From contig CAWDLE010000033.1 in assembly GCA_963803085.1 (NCBI GenBank), positions 124,001 to 188,000 on the forward strand: a stretch of 64,000 nt of DNA. Direction: 5' to 3'. The notes under the pieces are model-generated. The model made no database searches. It was not told the origin of the DNA and saw only the letters and a list, made by a program, of their open reading frames with translations. Origin of the DNA: JACVRW01 sp963803085. GTDB taxonomy: Bacteria > Actinomycetota > Thermoleophilia > Solirubrobacterales > Thermoleophilaceae. Of this stretch, positions 1 to 7,806 are shown piece by piece. Positions within the stretch are counted from its first letter, which is position 1; each line of letters starts with the position of its first letter. The position numbers and the translations under genes are program-made.

Positions 1-262
1 CGACACGCAGGTTGCCGTCCGGGCCGGTGCTCGCGGCGCCTATCCGGCCTCGATGCTGGCCCTCTAGAGCGACCGCACGCCCGCCGCCGGGCAGGCGAAC
101 GCGGTCCACCACGTCGGCAACCGTGCCGACGGAGGCGAACTCCTCGCCCTTGCGCGGAACGAGCACGACACGTTCCTCCGTGCCGACGTCGATCGCCAAT
201 GTCACTGTCATGGTCGGGAAGACGACCGAATCGTCTACCGGGACCAGCAGCATCGTCTCCAT
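1..262 (-). CDS. lon: Lon protease, N-terminal part (cut by window edge)
   Basis: This is the first 87 codons of an ATP-dependent Lon protease; the rest lies outside the window. The reading frame from the ATG at 262 begins METMLLVPVDDSVVFP and continues with TMTVTLAIDVG, a typical start of the Lon substrate-binding (LAN/PUA-like) domain. Further on it has VVLVPRKGEEFASVGTVADV and ALEGQHRGRIG, also typical of that domain. A GGAG ribosome binding site lies 6 nt before the ATG. An HspR-type inverted repeat lies just upstream, as expected for an actinobacterial lon. No ATPase or Ser-Lys protease region can be seen, so family assignment rests on the N-terminal domain alone. The gene diverges from rpiA. 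Confidence 0.8.
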   Translation of the reverse strand, partial: METMLLVPVDDSVVFPTMTVTLAIDVGTEERVVLVPRKGEEFASVGTVADVVDRVRLPGGGRAVALEGQHRGRIGAASTGPDGNLRV

Positions 263-281
263 TGCATTCTCCAAGTTCTGG

Positions 282-302
282 GGTGAGTCTTGCTTACTCA
301 AC
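282..302 (-). promoter_or_regulatory. HAIR element (HspR operator) upstream of lon
   Basis: Read on the minus strand the site is TTGAGT, seven spacer bases, then ACTCA. It matches the HspR-associated inverted repeat CTTGAGT-N7-ACTCAAG apart from outer bases. It sits about 20-40 nt before the lon start codon, and a TATACT-like -10 box (310-315) lies just upstream. Heat-shock repression of lon by HspR through this element is known in actinobacteria; its use here is inferred. Confidence 0.6.
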
Positions 303-370
303 GTAAGTGAGTATAGGGATGGTAAGTCCTGGCGACCCGACCCTCCGGAGGGCCTGCAAAGCTCCCGCCC

Positions 371-1057
371 GTGAGCGATGCCCGTGAAGCCGCGGCGGCC
401 GCTGCTGCGGAGCTCGTGGAGCCTTCGATGACGATTGGGCTGGGCTCTGGGCGGGCTGTTTGGGCGGTTGTGGAGCGGTTGCCGAGTGGGACCCGCGCCG
501 TGGTGGCTTCGGAGCTGACCCGGGCGCGGGCGCTTACGGCGGGCATTGAGGTGGTTGAGCTGGATGGGAGCTGTGAGCTGGACCTGGCGCTGGACGGTGC
601 CGACGAGGTGGACGGCTCTTTGGGGTTGATCAAGGGCGGTGGTGGCGCGCTCTTGCGCGAGAAGATCGTGATTTCCGCCGCGCGCCGCTTCGTCGTGGTT
701 GCCGAGGCGGTGAAGAAGGTGGATCGGCTCGGCGAGGGCTTCCGGCTGCCGGTCGAGGTGGTGCGCTTCGGGTGGCGGGACACGCGCCGGCGGCTGGCTC
801 GGTTTCTGCCTGATGCCGAACTGCGGAGCACTGAGGATGGGTCCGAGCCGTACGTCACCGACGAGGGCCACTACATCCTGGACGGCCCGATTCCGCCGGA
901 CGCCGAATTGGCCGCGCTCGCGGACGACCTTTGCCGCGTGCCCGGCGTGGTGGAGCACGGTTTGTTCCTGGACATGGCAGATCTCGCACTGCTGGGCAAC
1001 CCGGACGGCACGGTCGAACGCCTCGAGCGCGGTGCCGCAGGATCTTCATCGCATTGA
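371..1057 (+). CDS. rpiA: Ribose-5-phosphate isomerase A
   Basis: It interconverts ribose 5-phosphate and ribulose 5-phosphate in the cytoplasmic pentose phosphate pathway. The 228-residue length is normal for RpiA. The three family signatures are present: the phosphate loop GLGSGRA (about residues 23-29), DGADEVD (about 75-81) and KGGGGALLREK (about 88-98), which carry the substrate-binding and general-base residues. The start is GTG at 371. The gene stands alone, divergent from lon and convergent with the cpaB-like remnant. The last few residues (Ser/His tail) look unconserved. Confidence 0.9.
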   Translation: MSDAREAAAAAAAELVEPSMTIGLGSGRAVWAVVERLPSGTRAVVASELTRARALTAGIEVVELDGSCELDLALDGADEVDGSLGLIKGGGGALLREKIVISAARRFVVVAEAVKKVDRLGEGFRLPVEVVRFGWRDTRRRLARFLPDAELRSTEDGSEPYVTDEGHYILDGPIPPDAELAALADDLCRVPGVVEHGLFLDMADLALLGNPDGTVERLERGAAGSSSH

Positions 1058-1078
1058 TGAAGAAAGTGCGGCAGTGCG

Positions 1079-1779
1079 TCAGAGCTGGCCTTGCGAGACC
1101 GCGGCGCCGGCGGGCGTGTGGTCGCCCGGCGGGCGGGTGAGTAGGCGGATTTCGCGTGCGAAGTTGTCGGCTGCTGTGAGGTAGACGGCCTGGCGGAGCG
1201 TCACGCGTAGGGTGGCGAGCGCCGTCGGGCCGCCCGTGGCGGTGCCGTCGGGCGGTGCGGCATCCGGGGACGCCGGGCTCGATGCGCAGCAGCTCCGCTC
1301 CCGCGAGGGCCACCAGCGTGCGGCCGCCACCGGCGCCCGACTCGGTCGAAACCAGCACATCCACGCGCGAACCCGCGGCCAGACCCGCCGCAGCGCTCAC
1401 CTCAACAACCACGGCCCGCCACCCCCGCCCCACACCTTCACTCCCTCGATGCTCGCTGTTCGAGCGCCTCGAACACGCCCGCGGTCAGGTAGCCGCCGGC
1501 GCGCAACGGGTACCGCGAGGTCTGGCGCCGACAACGCCAGTCGCCCGAGGCCAACGCATCGCGCGGCACGTACCGCGCGGGCACCCGCCGAATCACGACG
1601 GCCCGCGCCGACACCCGCACCCCCGCCCGCAGATCCCGCACCGCCACCAGCACCGGCACCGCCGGACCGACCTGCGCCGCCACGCTTCGCTCGCGCTCGT
1701 GCACCTGTGAGGCCGCGAGTCCTCCGCTCGCCAGCGCCACCGACAGCAGCAACAGCCCGCGTCGCCGACGGGCCTTCAC
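1079..1779 (-). pseudogene. CpaB/RcpC-like SAF-domain protein, frameshifted
   Basis: The first ORF (1779 to 1438) has an N-terminal membrane anchor (LLLLSVALASGGLAASQV) followed by an SAF-like segment (LVAVRDLRAGVRVSARAVVI and RYPLRAGGYLTAGVFEAL), as in CpaB/RcpC proteins of Flp/tight-adherence pili. The conserved reading then jumps frame near 1440 (VVVEVSAAAGLAAGSRVDVL) and again near 1275 (TALATLRVTLRQAVYLTAAD) before ending at 1079. Joining the three pieces gives a protein of about 230 residues, the usual CpaB length. Two indels are therefore implied: either decay or sequence error. The ATG overlaps the stop of the upstream kinase gene (ATGA), so the three minus-strand genes form an operon. 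No other pilus gene is in view. Confidence 0.6.
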
Positions 1780-2312
1780 ACGTCGGGGAGGTCGAGCGTG
1801 GCCACGGCGCCGTCGCCGACGATCTCGAAGCTCAGCCGCCCGCCCAGCTCCTCGGCGGCGCGCTTGGCGATCTGGAGACCGCGCCCGCGGTTGCGAACCT
1901 CGACGCGGACTCCGCCCTCATGGGCCCGGCCGATCACCCGCACGGTTCCGGAGCCGTGCTCGGCCGCGTTGGCGAGCACGTTGCCGAGCGCCTGGGCGAA
2001 GCGGCGGCGGTCGAGCCGCGCGGTGACCGGGCCGCCCTCCCACTCGACAGCGGTGTCGCGCCACGGCCGCGCCGCCGCGCTGGTGAGCGACGAAAGCTCG
2101 ACCTCCTCGCGCTCGGCCTCGGGCGATCGCGCCCCGCGCGCCGCCGCGAGGTCGGAGAGGCCGGCGCGAAGGCGATCGAGCTGGGCATCGATCACCGCCG
2201 CGTGGTGGCCGGCGGCCGGATCGCGGCGAAGCGCCTCGCACACCAGCGCAAGCGCCGTGGCGGCTCCCCGGAGCTCGTGCTCGGCGCGCGCGATCTGCTC
2301 CGAGTGGCTCAC
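1776..2312 (-). CDS. Small soluble sensor histidine kinase-like protein
   Basis: A 178-residue protein beginning at a GTG that overlaps the stop of the response-regulator gene (GTGA), which fixes the start. The N-terminal third resembles a dimerisation/phosphoacceptor helix pair with a candidate His in AEHELRG. The C-terminal half resembles an HATPase domain with the N-box ALGNVLANAAEHG. The G1 box is replaced by VRNRGRGLQIAKR and the usual DxGxG is not obvious, so ATP binding may be altered. There is no sensor or membrane segment. It probably phosphorylates, or acts as phosphatase for, the OmpR-type regulator encoded just upstream; the operon continues into the cpaB-like gene. Confidence 0.65.
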   Translation of the reverse strand: MSHSEQIARAEHELRGAATALALVCEALRRDPAAGHHAAVIDAQLDRLRAGLSDLAAARGARSPEAEREEVELSSLTSAAARPWRDTAVEWEGGPVTARLDRRRFAQALGNVLANAAEHGSGTVRVIGRAHEGGVRVEVRNRGRGLQIAKRAAEELGGRLSFEIVGDGAVATLDLPDV

Positions 2313-3016
2313 AGAGCCTCCGTCAGCTTGTAGCCGACACCGCGCACATTCACCACCCACGGCCGCGACGACGGCCGCAGCTTCTTGCGCAGCCTGCACG
2401 CGTGCGCGTCGAGCGTGCGCGTGTTCCCGATCGAGAGGTAGCCCCAGACGTCGCGCAGCAGCTCGTTCTTCCCGTACACGCGGGTGGGCTCCTCCGCGAG
2501 CGCGTGGAGCAGCGCGAACTCCTTCGCCGCCAGCTCGACCTTCTTCCCCGCCAGGCGGACCGCGCGGGTGCTCGGATCGACGGTGAGCTCCCCCACCCGC
2601 AGCAGCCCCTGCCGGCGCCTCCCCTCCGCGCGCCGCAGCACCGCCCGCACCCGCCCGAGCAGCTCCGCGTACAGAAACGGCTTCAGCACGTGATCATCCG
2701 CCCCGCGGGCGAAGCTGCGCACGCGGTCCGCCTCTCCCGCGCGGCCGGTCAACACGATCACCGGCAAGTCCGGATCGAGGCGCGAGGCCAGGCCGTCGGC
2801 TGCGCGCAGGCGGTCGAGCAGGTCGAGTCCGCTGCTGTCCTCGAGGGCGAGATCGAGCACCACGAGGTTCGGCTGACGTACCTCGATCGCTCGCAAGCCC
2901 TCCCCCGCGCTACTCGCCCCCGCGACCCGAAAGCCGTCGGCCGCCAGATTGTCGAGCAGGAACTTGCGAGTGGCCTCGTCGTCCTCCACAACCAGGATCA
3001 GGCGCTGGTCATCCAC
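2309..3016 (-). CDS. OmpR/PhoB-family response regulator
   Basis: A full-length 235-residue two-component regulator. The receiver domain (1-120) has the acidic pair EDD at 11-13, phosphoacceptor Asp55 in VVLDLAL, Thr90 in IVLTGR and Lys112 in LKPF. The C-terminal winged helix (about 135-230) carries ELAAKEFALLHALAEEP and ends VVNVRGVGYKL, as in the PhoB/OmpR DNA-binding domain. It is first in a minus-strand operon with the overlapping small kinase and the cpaB-like gene. Two partial, closely related copies of its receiver occur at 7807-8196 and 13993-14221. Its target is unknown; Flp-pilus control is a guess from the neighbouring cpaB-like gene. Confidence 0.9.
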   Translation of the reverse strand: MDDQRLILVVEDDEATRKFLLDNLAADGFRVAGASSAGEGLRAIEVRQPNLVVLDLALEDSSGLDLLDRLRAADGLASRLDPDLPVIVLTGRAGEADRVRSFARGADDHVLKPFLYAELLGRVRAVLRRAEGRRRQGLLRVGELTVDPSTRAVRLAGKKVELAAKEFALLHALAEEPTRVYGKNELLRDVWGYLSIGNTRTLDAHACRLRKKLRPSSRPWVVNVRGVGYKLTEAL

Positions 3017-3118
3017 ATCCCAAGAAAGGACCGCGAGCGAGAATCTCGCCCCGGGTGTCGGAGATCAGGAGGCGCACTCGCCAGCGGCGACGCGTCGCCA
3101 GCGGCATCGGACGACGGA

Positions 3119-3153
3119 CCGCGCTCGCCTTGGCAGCGCCAGGGCGAGCGCGG
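3119..3153 (-). terminator. Strong hairpin, probable terminator after the ABC exporter operon
   Basis: An 11-bp perfect inverted repeat (CCGCGCTCGCC and its complement) encloses a loop that itself contains TGGC/GCCA. It lies about 75 nt beyond the stop of the minus-strand permease gene and has no T-tract. The 212-bp gap 3017-3228 that holds it shows no gene. Confidence 0.4.
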
Positions 3154-3228
3154 TGGTCGCGGACGTTGCCACGTGCTTAGGTACGCCTGTGGCGCGAGCC
3201 CAGTGCCAGCAGCGCGTTCGACGGGCTA

Positions 3229-3990
3229 CTAGGAGATCTTGCGGCGGTAGGTGGCCATGGCGAAGGTGTACGCGACGATGAGGAGACCAACCAACCAGGC
3301 AAGGGCGATCCAGATGTCGGTGCCGACCGGCTGCTGTGTGAGCAGGTCGCGGATCGCGTTGACGATGGTCGTCACCGGCTGGTTCTCGGCGAAGGCGCGC
3401 ACCGCGCCGGGCATGCTGTCGGTGGGCACGAATGCCGAGCTGATGAACGGCAGGAAGATGAGCGGGTAGGCGAACGCGCTCGCACCGTCTGCGGAGTTCG
3501 CGCTGAGACCGGGGATGACGGCGATCCACGTCAACGCCAGGGTGAACAGGATCAGGATGCCCGCGACCGCGAGCCACGCCAGCACTCCCGCCCCCGAGTG
3601 GAAGCCCATGAGGAGGGCGACGAGCACCACGACCACGACCGAGGTCAGATTGGCGACCAGCGATGTCAGCACGTGCGCCCATAGCACGGACGACCGTGCG
3701 ATCGGCATGGACTGGAATCGCTCGAAGATGCCGCTCTGCTTGTCCAGGAAGAGCCGGAATGCGGTGTACGAAATGCCCGAGGCAATCGTGATGAGGAGGA
3801 TGCCGGGCAGCAGGTAGTTCACGTACGAATCCGACCCTGTGTTGATCGCGCCGCCGAACACGTAGACGAACAGCAGCAGGAAGGCGATCGGCATGATCGT
3901 GGTCGTGATGATGGTGTCCGGGCTGCGCGTGATGTGGCGCAGGGATCGTCCCGTCAGGGCGGTGGTGTTGTCGAAGAAATGGTTGGTCAT
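3229..3990 (-). CDS. ABC-2 type (DrrB-like) exporter permease
   Basis: A 253-residue integral membrane protein with about six hydrophobic segments, beginning with a cytoplasmic stretch and FLLLFVYVFGGAI as the first helix. The run SYVNYLLPGILLITIASG is typical of ABC-2 permeases of daunorubicin-resistance exporters. It pairs with the ATPase encoded 9 nt upstream and with the DUF1048 and regulator genes of the same operon, so it is the membrane half of a drug or lipid exporter. The substrate cannot be told from sequence. The length and single-domain form agree with DrrB. Confidence 0.85.
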   Translation of the reverse strand: MTNHFFDNTTALTGRSLRHITRSPDTIITTTIMPIAFLLLFVYVFGGAINTGSDSYVNYLLPGILLITIASGISYTAFRLFLDKQSGIFERFQSMPIARSSVLWAHVLTSLVANLTSVVVVVLVALLMGFHSGAGVLAWLAVAGILILFTLALTWIAVIPGLSANSADGASAFAYPLIFLPFISSAFVPTDSMPGAVRAFAENQPVTTIVNAIRDLLTQQPVGTDIWIALAWLVGLLIVAYTFAMATYRRKIS

Positions 3991-3999
3991 CGTTGTTCC

Positions 4000-4815
4000 T
4001 TACTCGTCCGTGCCGACGCTGACGGTCTTGCCGGCGTCGCCGTGTTTGCCGTCGTCGCCGACGATGGCGAAGAAGACGTCTTCGAGGGTCGGCTGCTTCT
4101 CGACGTATTCGACCTTGGCGGGCGGGAGCAGCTGCTTGAGCTCGGCGAGGGTGCCGTTCACGATGATGCGACCCTGGTGGAGGATCGCGATCCGGTCGGC
4201 GAGCTGTTCGGCCTCGTCCAGATACTGCGTCGTGAGCAGCACCGTCGTGCCGTGCTCCGCGAGGTCCTTGATGGTCTGCCACACCTCGATGCGCCCTTGG
4301 GGGTCGAGCCCGGTCGTCGGTTCGTCGAGGAAGATGACCGGCGGATTCCCGATGAGGCTCATCGCGATGTCGAGGCGGCGGCGCATGCCACCCGAATACG
4401 TCGACACCTTCCGCGCGGCCGCGTCGGTCAGCGAGAAACGATCGAGCAGGTCATCCGCGATCGCAGCCGGGTCCTTGACCTGCCGCAACCGGGCGACGAG
4501 CACGAGGTTCTCGCGCCCGCTCAGGATTTCGTCCACGGCCGCGAACTGCCCGGTGAGACTGATGGAGTCCCGCACCTCCGCAGCCAACGTGGCGACATCG
4601 AAGCCGTTGACGCTGACAGTCCCAGCGTCGGCCTTGAGCAGCGTCGACAGGATCTTCACGACCGTGGTCTTGCCCGCCCCGTTCGAGCCGAGCAGGGCGA
4701 AAATGCTGCCCCGCGGCACGTCGAAGTCCACGCCGCGCAGCACATCCAGATCCTTGTAGGACTTCTCAAGACCCTGCACGCGGATCGCAGGGCCCAGGGT
4801 CGCCTGGGTCGTCAT
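4000..4815 (-). CDS. ABC exporter ATP-binding protein (DrrA-like)
   Basis: A 271-residue nucleotide-binding subunit that powers the ABC-2 permease downstream. It has Walker A GSNGAGKTT (about 43-51), a Q-loop at ISLTGQF, signature YSGGMRRRLD, Walker B VIFLDEPTTG and an H-loop region TVLLTTQYLDEAEQ. The C-terminal VEYVEKQPTLEDVFF segment is typical of DrrA-type ATPases. The start is the ATG at 4815, which overlaps the TGA of the DUF1048 gene (ATGA); a longer in-frame start would run deep into that gene. It is probably translationally coupled to it. Confidence 0.9.
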   Translation of the reverse strand: MTTQATLGPAIRVQGLEKSYKDLDVLRGVDFDVPRGSIFALLGSNGAGKTTVVKILSTLLKADAGTVSVNGFDVATLAAEVRDSISLTGQFAAVDEILSGRENLVLVARLRQVKDPAAIADDLLDRFSLTDAAARKVSTYSGGMRRRLDIAMSLIGNPPVIFLDEPTTGLDPQGRIEVWQTIKDLAEHGTTVLLTTQYLDEAEQLADRIAILHQGRIIVNGTLAELKQLLPPAKVEYVEKQPTLEDVFFAIVGDDGKHGDAGKTVSVGTDE

Positions 4816-5240
4816 GAGCGGACCTCCTCTGCTCGCTCGGCCTCCACGATCGCGTTGGTCAGGCGGGCGCGCTCCTTGTCGATCCACTGCGCGCCGCTGT
4901 AGGCCTGGGCGAACGTCTCGGCGAAGTCGACCGGGTCCTCTCCGACGATCGCGCGCACAGGTGTTCCGTCGCCAGCCGCGCGCTCCCAGAGATCGGCAAA
5001 GTCGCCCGTCATCTTCACGGCGGTGTCACCGTCGGTGACGCCCCCGTAGTACATGAAGTACCGCTGCAGAGCCTTCGCGACGGTGCCGTACGGCTCAGGC
5101 AGGGCCTCGATGCGGGCCTTGTACTGCTTGTACTGCTTCTTCTGTTCGAGCGAGCCGGTAACCAGCTCGATCCACTTCGCTGCCATTTCCTTGCCTCCTT
5201 CGTGAAGCTGTTCCAATCGTTCTGCTGGCATGGTCGACAT
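4812..5240 (-). CDS. DUF1048 family protein
   Basis: A 142-residue soluble, highly charged helical protein. Residues such as KWIELVTGSLEQKKQYKQYK and ALQRYFMYYGGVTDGD match the DUF1048 family, whose members recur beside PadR/MarR-type regulators and drug-type ABC exporters; the biochemical role is not established. The start at 5240 has an AAAGGA ribosome binding site 8 nt upstream and lies within a few bases of the regulator stop at 5245. Its stop overlaps the ATPase start. It may be a soluble partner or regulator of the exporter, an inference from context only. Confidence 0.8.
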   Translation of the reverse strand: MSTMPAERLEQLHEGGKEMAAKWIELVTGSLEQKKQYKQYKARIEALPEPYGTVAKALQRYFMYYGGVTDGDTAVKMTGDFADLWERAAGDGTPVRAIVGEDPVDFAETFAQAYSGAQWIDKERARLTNAIVEAERAEEVRS

Positions 5241-5244
5241 CGGC

Positions 5245-5739
5245 TCAGTCCTTTCCGGGGAGGTCGCCCGATGTGCGCAGGGCGTCACGGTGTGCCTCCC
5301 ACTCCTCTTGCGCGGTGCGGGTCCGCTCGACCAGCCAGTCAGCGAACGCCTCCATCTCCATCAGGGTCGCCCTGCGCTCTGGCGGCGCATCCTTGAGCAC
5401 CTCGAGGCCCTCCCTGGCCAGATCAGCCAACTCTTGGTACTCGGTGACATCAAAACCGCGTGACTGGGCGGAGGAGAAGTCCACGCGGACGCGATCCATC
5501 CGCTCTCCCGCCGCGCGCGAGCGGCGGATCGCGTGAATGCGCTCCAACACGTCCAGCGCCCCGGTGACCGCGCTGCGACTGGCCAGCAGCGCGTCGCTCA
5601 GCTCCGCGATCGTCTGGGCCGGCGGGTCGCACACGAGCAGGTAGCCCAGCACGCGACCGGCCATCGGCGGAAACGCGTAGCGGTTGGCGTAGTGGCGGCC
5701 CATGTGATCGGCGAAGGTGATCTCCTCATCTCGCGGCAT
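5245..5739 (-). CDS. GbsR/MarR-type winged-helix regulator of the exporter operon
   Basis: A 164-residue transcription factor. Residues about 20-95 form a winged helix: MAGRVLGYLLVCDPPAQTI, AELSDALLASRSAVTGALD (recognition helix) and a basic wing around RRSRAAGERMDRVRV. A helical C-terminal tail (about 100-160) probably dimerises. The layout resembles the GbsR/MarR-like family. It is the first gene of a four-gene operon with DUF1048 and the ABC exporter. An inverted repeat in its promoter suggests autorepression relieved by the exporter's substrate, as in comparable drug-efflux operons. The ligand is unknown. Confidence 0.8.
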   Translation of the reverse strand: MPRDEEITFADHMGRHYANRYAFPPMAGRVLGYLLVCDPPAQTIAELSDALLASRSAVTGALDVLERIHAIRRSRAAGERMDRVRVDFSSAQSRGFDVTEYQELADLAREGLEVLKDAPPERRATLMEMEAFADWLVERTRTAQEEWEAHRDALRTSGDLPGKD

Positions 5740-5754
5740 ACGACAAACATAGCA

Positions 5755-5795
5755 GATCTCACGGAGATACCGGAAATTTATGTTATCTCAGCCGA
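5755..5795 (-). promoter_or_regulatory. Candidate operator/promoter of the exporter operon
   Basis: The inverted repeat ATCTC-ACG-GAGAT (5756-5768) is followed by another ATCTCA half-site at 5784-5790 with AT-rich DNA between, unusual in this GC-rich sequence. This is where the -10/-35 region of the regulator gene should lie. In the rest of the 365-bp gap up to 6104 I see only a possible 25-codon ORF (5965-6042) with a CPRCG...SC pattern, too weak to call. Confidence 0.4.
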
Positions 5796-6104
5796 TTGCG
5801 ATTCTCTCGTTTGGCCGCCTCGTGCGAGGCACCGGGCCGAAGCTGCCTGCCCTCCCGGCGCGAGCGCTAGCCAGCGCGGTCGCCCCTCTCGCTCTGGACA
5901 AACTGCGGCGCTCTTGGCGGGCGAGTAGCTCCCGCCGCACCGGCGACCCCGACGACCCGGGCCCGTGACGATCCGCTTCGAGTGCCCCCGCTGCGGCAGC
6001 CCGCACCGCGTCCAAAGCTGCCCACGTCGCCAGCCTGACTAGCGCTCGGTGAGATCAGTCACACAGTCGCGCCAGCCCGCATCGCGTAAGTATCGTTTGT
6101 AGCG

Positions 6105-6227
6105 ATGAGCTTCGTAGTCGTCTTCTTCATGATCTTCTTCCTCCTGGCCCTGGTCGTCGGCCCGTTGCTCCGCATCGAGGACCGCCCGGCCTTCAAGTCG
6201 CCGGAAAAGAAGATTCGCTGGCTGTAG
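6105..6227 (+). CDS. Small single-helix membrane protein (40 aa)
   Basis: A 40-codon ORF starting MSFVVVFFMIFFLLALVVG, a clean transmembrane helix. It is followed by a short polar tail containing IEDRPAFKSPEKKIRWL. The hydrophobic composition in such GC-rich DNA argues for real coding. No ribosome binding site stands out (TTTGTAGCG before the ATG). No known family is recognised. It lies alone between the exporter regulator promoter and an antisense scaffold-like remnant. The tail might bind a partner or orient the helix with its C terminus inside. Confidence 0.5.
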   Translation: MSFVVVFFMIFFLLALVVGPLLRIEDRPAFKSPEKKIRWL

Positions 6228-6331
6228 CCGGACACCGGCTCGACTAGGCCCGGCCCTGAGCGCCCTGCTGGCGCGGATCCGTTCAAAGCTGCCCCAAATG
6301 GCAACCCATGCCCGATAGGGCAGCAACGGGC

Positions 6332-6809
6332 ACCGCCACCACGCTTGAGCTGCTCACCGAAGCTGGGCGGCTCGCTGACAGGCTGGCCGACAGCGCCCTG
6401 GTGCAGGTCGACTCGCTCCGCGGGCCGACGCCAGTGCGGCCGCTTCTCGAGCACGTCCTTGAGCGCGGGCATCGATCTTCTCGCGATCGAGCGCGTGGTC
6501 CTGATCGCGCAGCTCCTCGAGGCTCGTGGCGATCCACAGGTCACTCGGCTCGGTCAGCTGTGCAGCGGCGATCCGCTCGACCTCGCGCCGGTCGTGGTCA
6601 TCCAGGCGGCTCCGAAGCTGATCACGTTCGGCCTCGGTCTCACGTAACCGGCGCCTGTACCTGGCGGCTTCGGCGTTCGGGCTCTGGCTCTCAGGCTCGG
6701 GCTCCTGCGGCGGGACCGCGGTCTCCTGGGTCGCCGCAGCGGAGGCGGCCGCCGCCTCGGACTCCTGGGTCGGCTCTGCGGGCTCGGCCGTCTGCGTGGT
6801 CTCGGTCAT
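6332..6809 (-). pseudogene. Phage scaffold-like protein, frameshifted remnant
   Basis: From the ATG at 6809 the frame encodes an acidic, low-complexity start rich in Glu, Pro and Ala. A charged coiled coil follows (EAARYRRRLRETEAERDQLR) and then LTEPSDLWIATSLEEL. This order is typical of small capsid-scaffold-like proteins of actinobacterial phages. Near 6470 the conserved reading moves to another frame (ALKDVLEKRPHWRRP and later PSFGEQLKRGGG), which would be the usual C-terminal end. A single indel therefore breaks the gene. No portal, capsid or terminase gene is nearby, so this is an isolated relic or domesticated gene. Assignment is by pattern only. Confidence 0.4.
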
Positions 6810-6998
6810 CGCGCACCTCGTGGGTGCTGGTCGTAACCCTCCTGGCGCCGGTGCCACGAGAACGTACCGCGAGCATCACCGCGTCAAGTTAGGCGCACGA
6901 AGCGGCTAGGCGCCACTCCGGCAACCATGGTTTTCTCGCGGCGAGTCGTGCCCCTCCGGTGATCGACCGGAGCGGCGGCGGAGTACCGTTCAAGGGCC

Positions 6999-7751
6999 AT
7001 GCCCAAGGGGGAAGATCTGTGGGGCAGCGCTGGGGACGCCACTCGCGCCGAGGTGCGGGAGATCTTCGCCAGGGCTGCAACCCACGGGCCGCCCGGTGAG
7101 CCCGAGCGCCGGCGACCGCTCCCGGGTGTGCTGGGCCTGCCGCGAAGAGCGTGGCGCGGGCTTTCCCCGGGCTGGCGGCGGGTGGTGGTGGTGCTCGGCG
7201 TCCTGTCGCTGGCTGGCCTTGCCATCGCGATTCCGGCAGCGGTGCGCACCGGCTACGACGTGGCCGACGCCGCGCGGGAGGCGCGCGCGCGTGCCGAGGC
7301 GGCGCGACGGCGCGAGCTGATCGAGGACCAGCGACCGCGCAGCGTTTCGGTGGGGGCTGCGGTGGTAAACGACGTGCGACGCCTGGGCGGCCTCACGAAC
7401 CCGGCGGCAGCGGCGATCGTGGGCGCGCGGATGGAGGACGGGATCACGGCCGACGTCCAGAGCCGGATCCGCGCCGGCCTCCTGGAGGGTCCTGCACCCG
7501 ACACGGAGTGCCGACCGGTTCGCGACCGAGCGGCGCGCGAGGCGAGCTACAACTGCTTCACCCTCTCCGCCCGGCGGGATTTCGGGCAAAGTGTGTTGCC
7601 GCGCGCGCAGGGTGAGCTGTCGGTGGGCTACCGCTTCTCGGGCCGTGCAGACCTGGCGGCGGCGCAGCTGTTCTGGTGCAAGGAGAACCCGCAGCCGCTG
7701 CATCCCACGTCGATCGTGGTCAAGGTGCCGCTGTCGACGCGGTGCCGTTGA
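6999..7751 (+). CDS. Hypothetical single-pass membrane protein
   Basis: A 250-residue protein. A cytoplasmic N-terminal stretch (1-60) is followed by one transmembrane helix (VVVVLGVLSLAGLAIAIPAA, about 63-82). A basic/helical linker rich in Ala and Arg comes next, then an extracytoplasmic domain of about 150 residues with four Cys (ECRPV, YNCFTL, FWCKEN and the penultimate Cys), which could form two disulfides. No family is recognised. It begins at an ATG with a GGGCC-type upstream region, and transcription appears independent. It lies beside a partial receiver-domain copy on the other strand, and no functional link is evident. Confidence 0.65.
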   Translation: MPKGEDLWGSAGDATRAEVREIFARAATHGPPGEPERRRPLPGVLGLPRRAWRGLSPGWRRVVVVLGVLSLAGLAIAIPAAVRTGYDVADAAREARARAEAARRRELIEDQRPRSVSVGAAVVNDVRRLGGLTNPAAAAIVGARMEDGITADVQSRIRAGLLEGPAPDTECRPVRDRAAREASYNCFTLSARRDFGQSVLPRAQGELSVGYRFSGRADLAAAQLFWCKENPQPLHPTSIVVKVPLSTRCR

Positions 7752-7806
7752 GGAAGCCGGCCACCGCCCGCCGCGGTTTCCTCGAGAGCCACCAGCCGAC
7801 CGACGC

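Noticed and set aside
3065..4282. Long minus-strand frame of about 400 codons across the ABC exporter
   Set aside because: Arg/His-rich, no domain, and fully overlapped by the clear permease and ATPase frames.
5965..6042. 25-codon ORF with CPRCG and later SC
   Set aside because: Too short, no ribosome binding site or neighbour support; mentioned only in the intergenic note.
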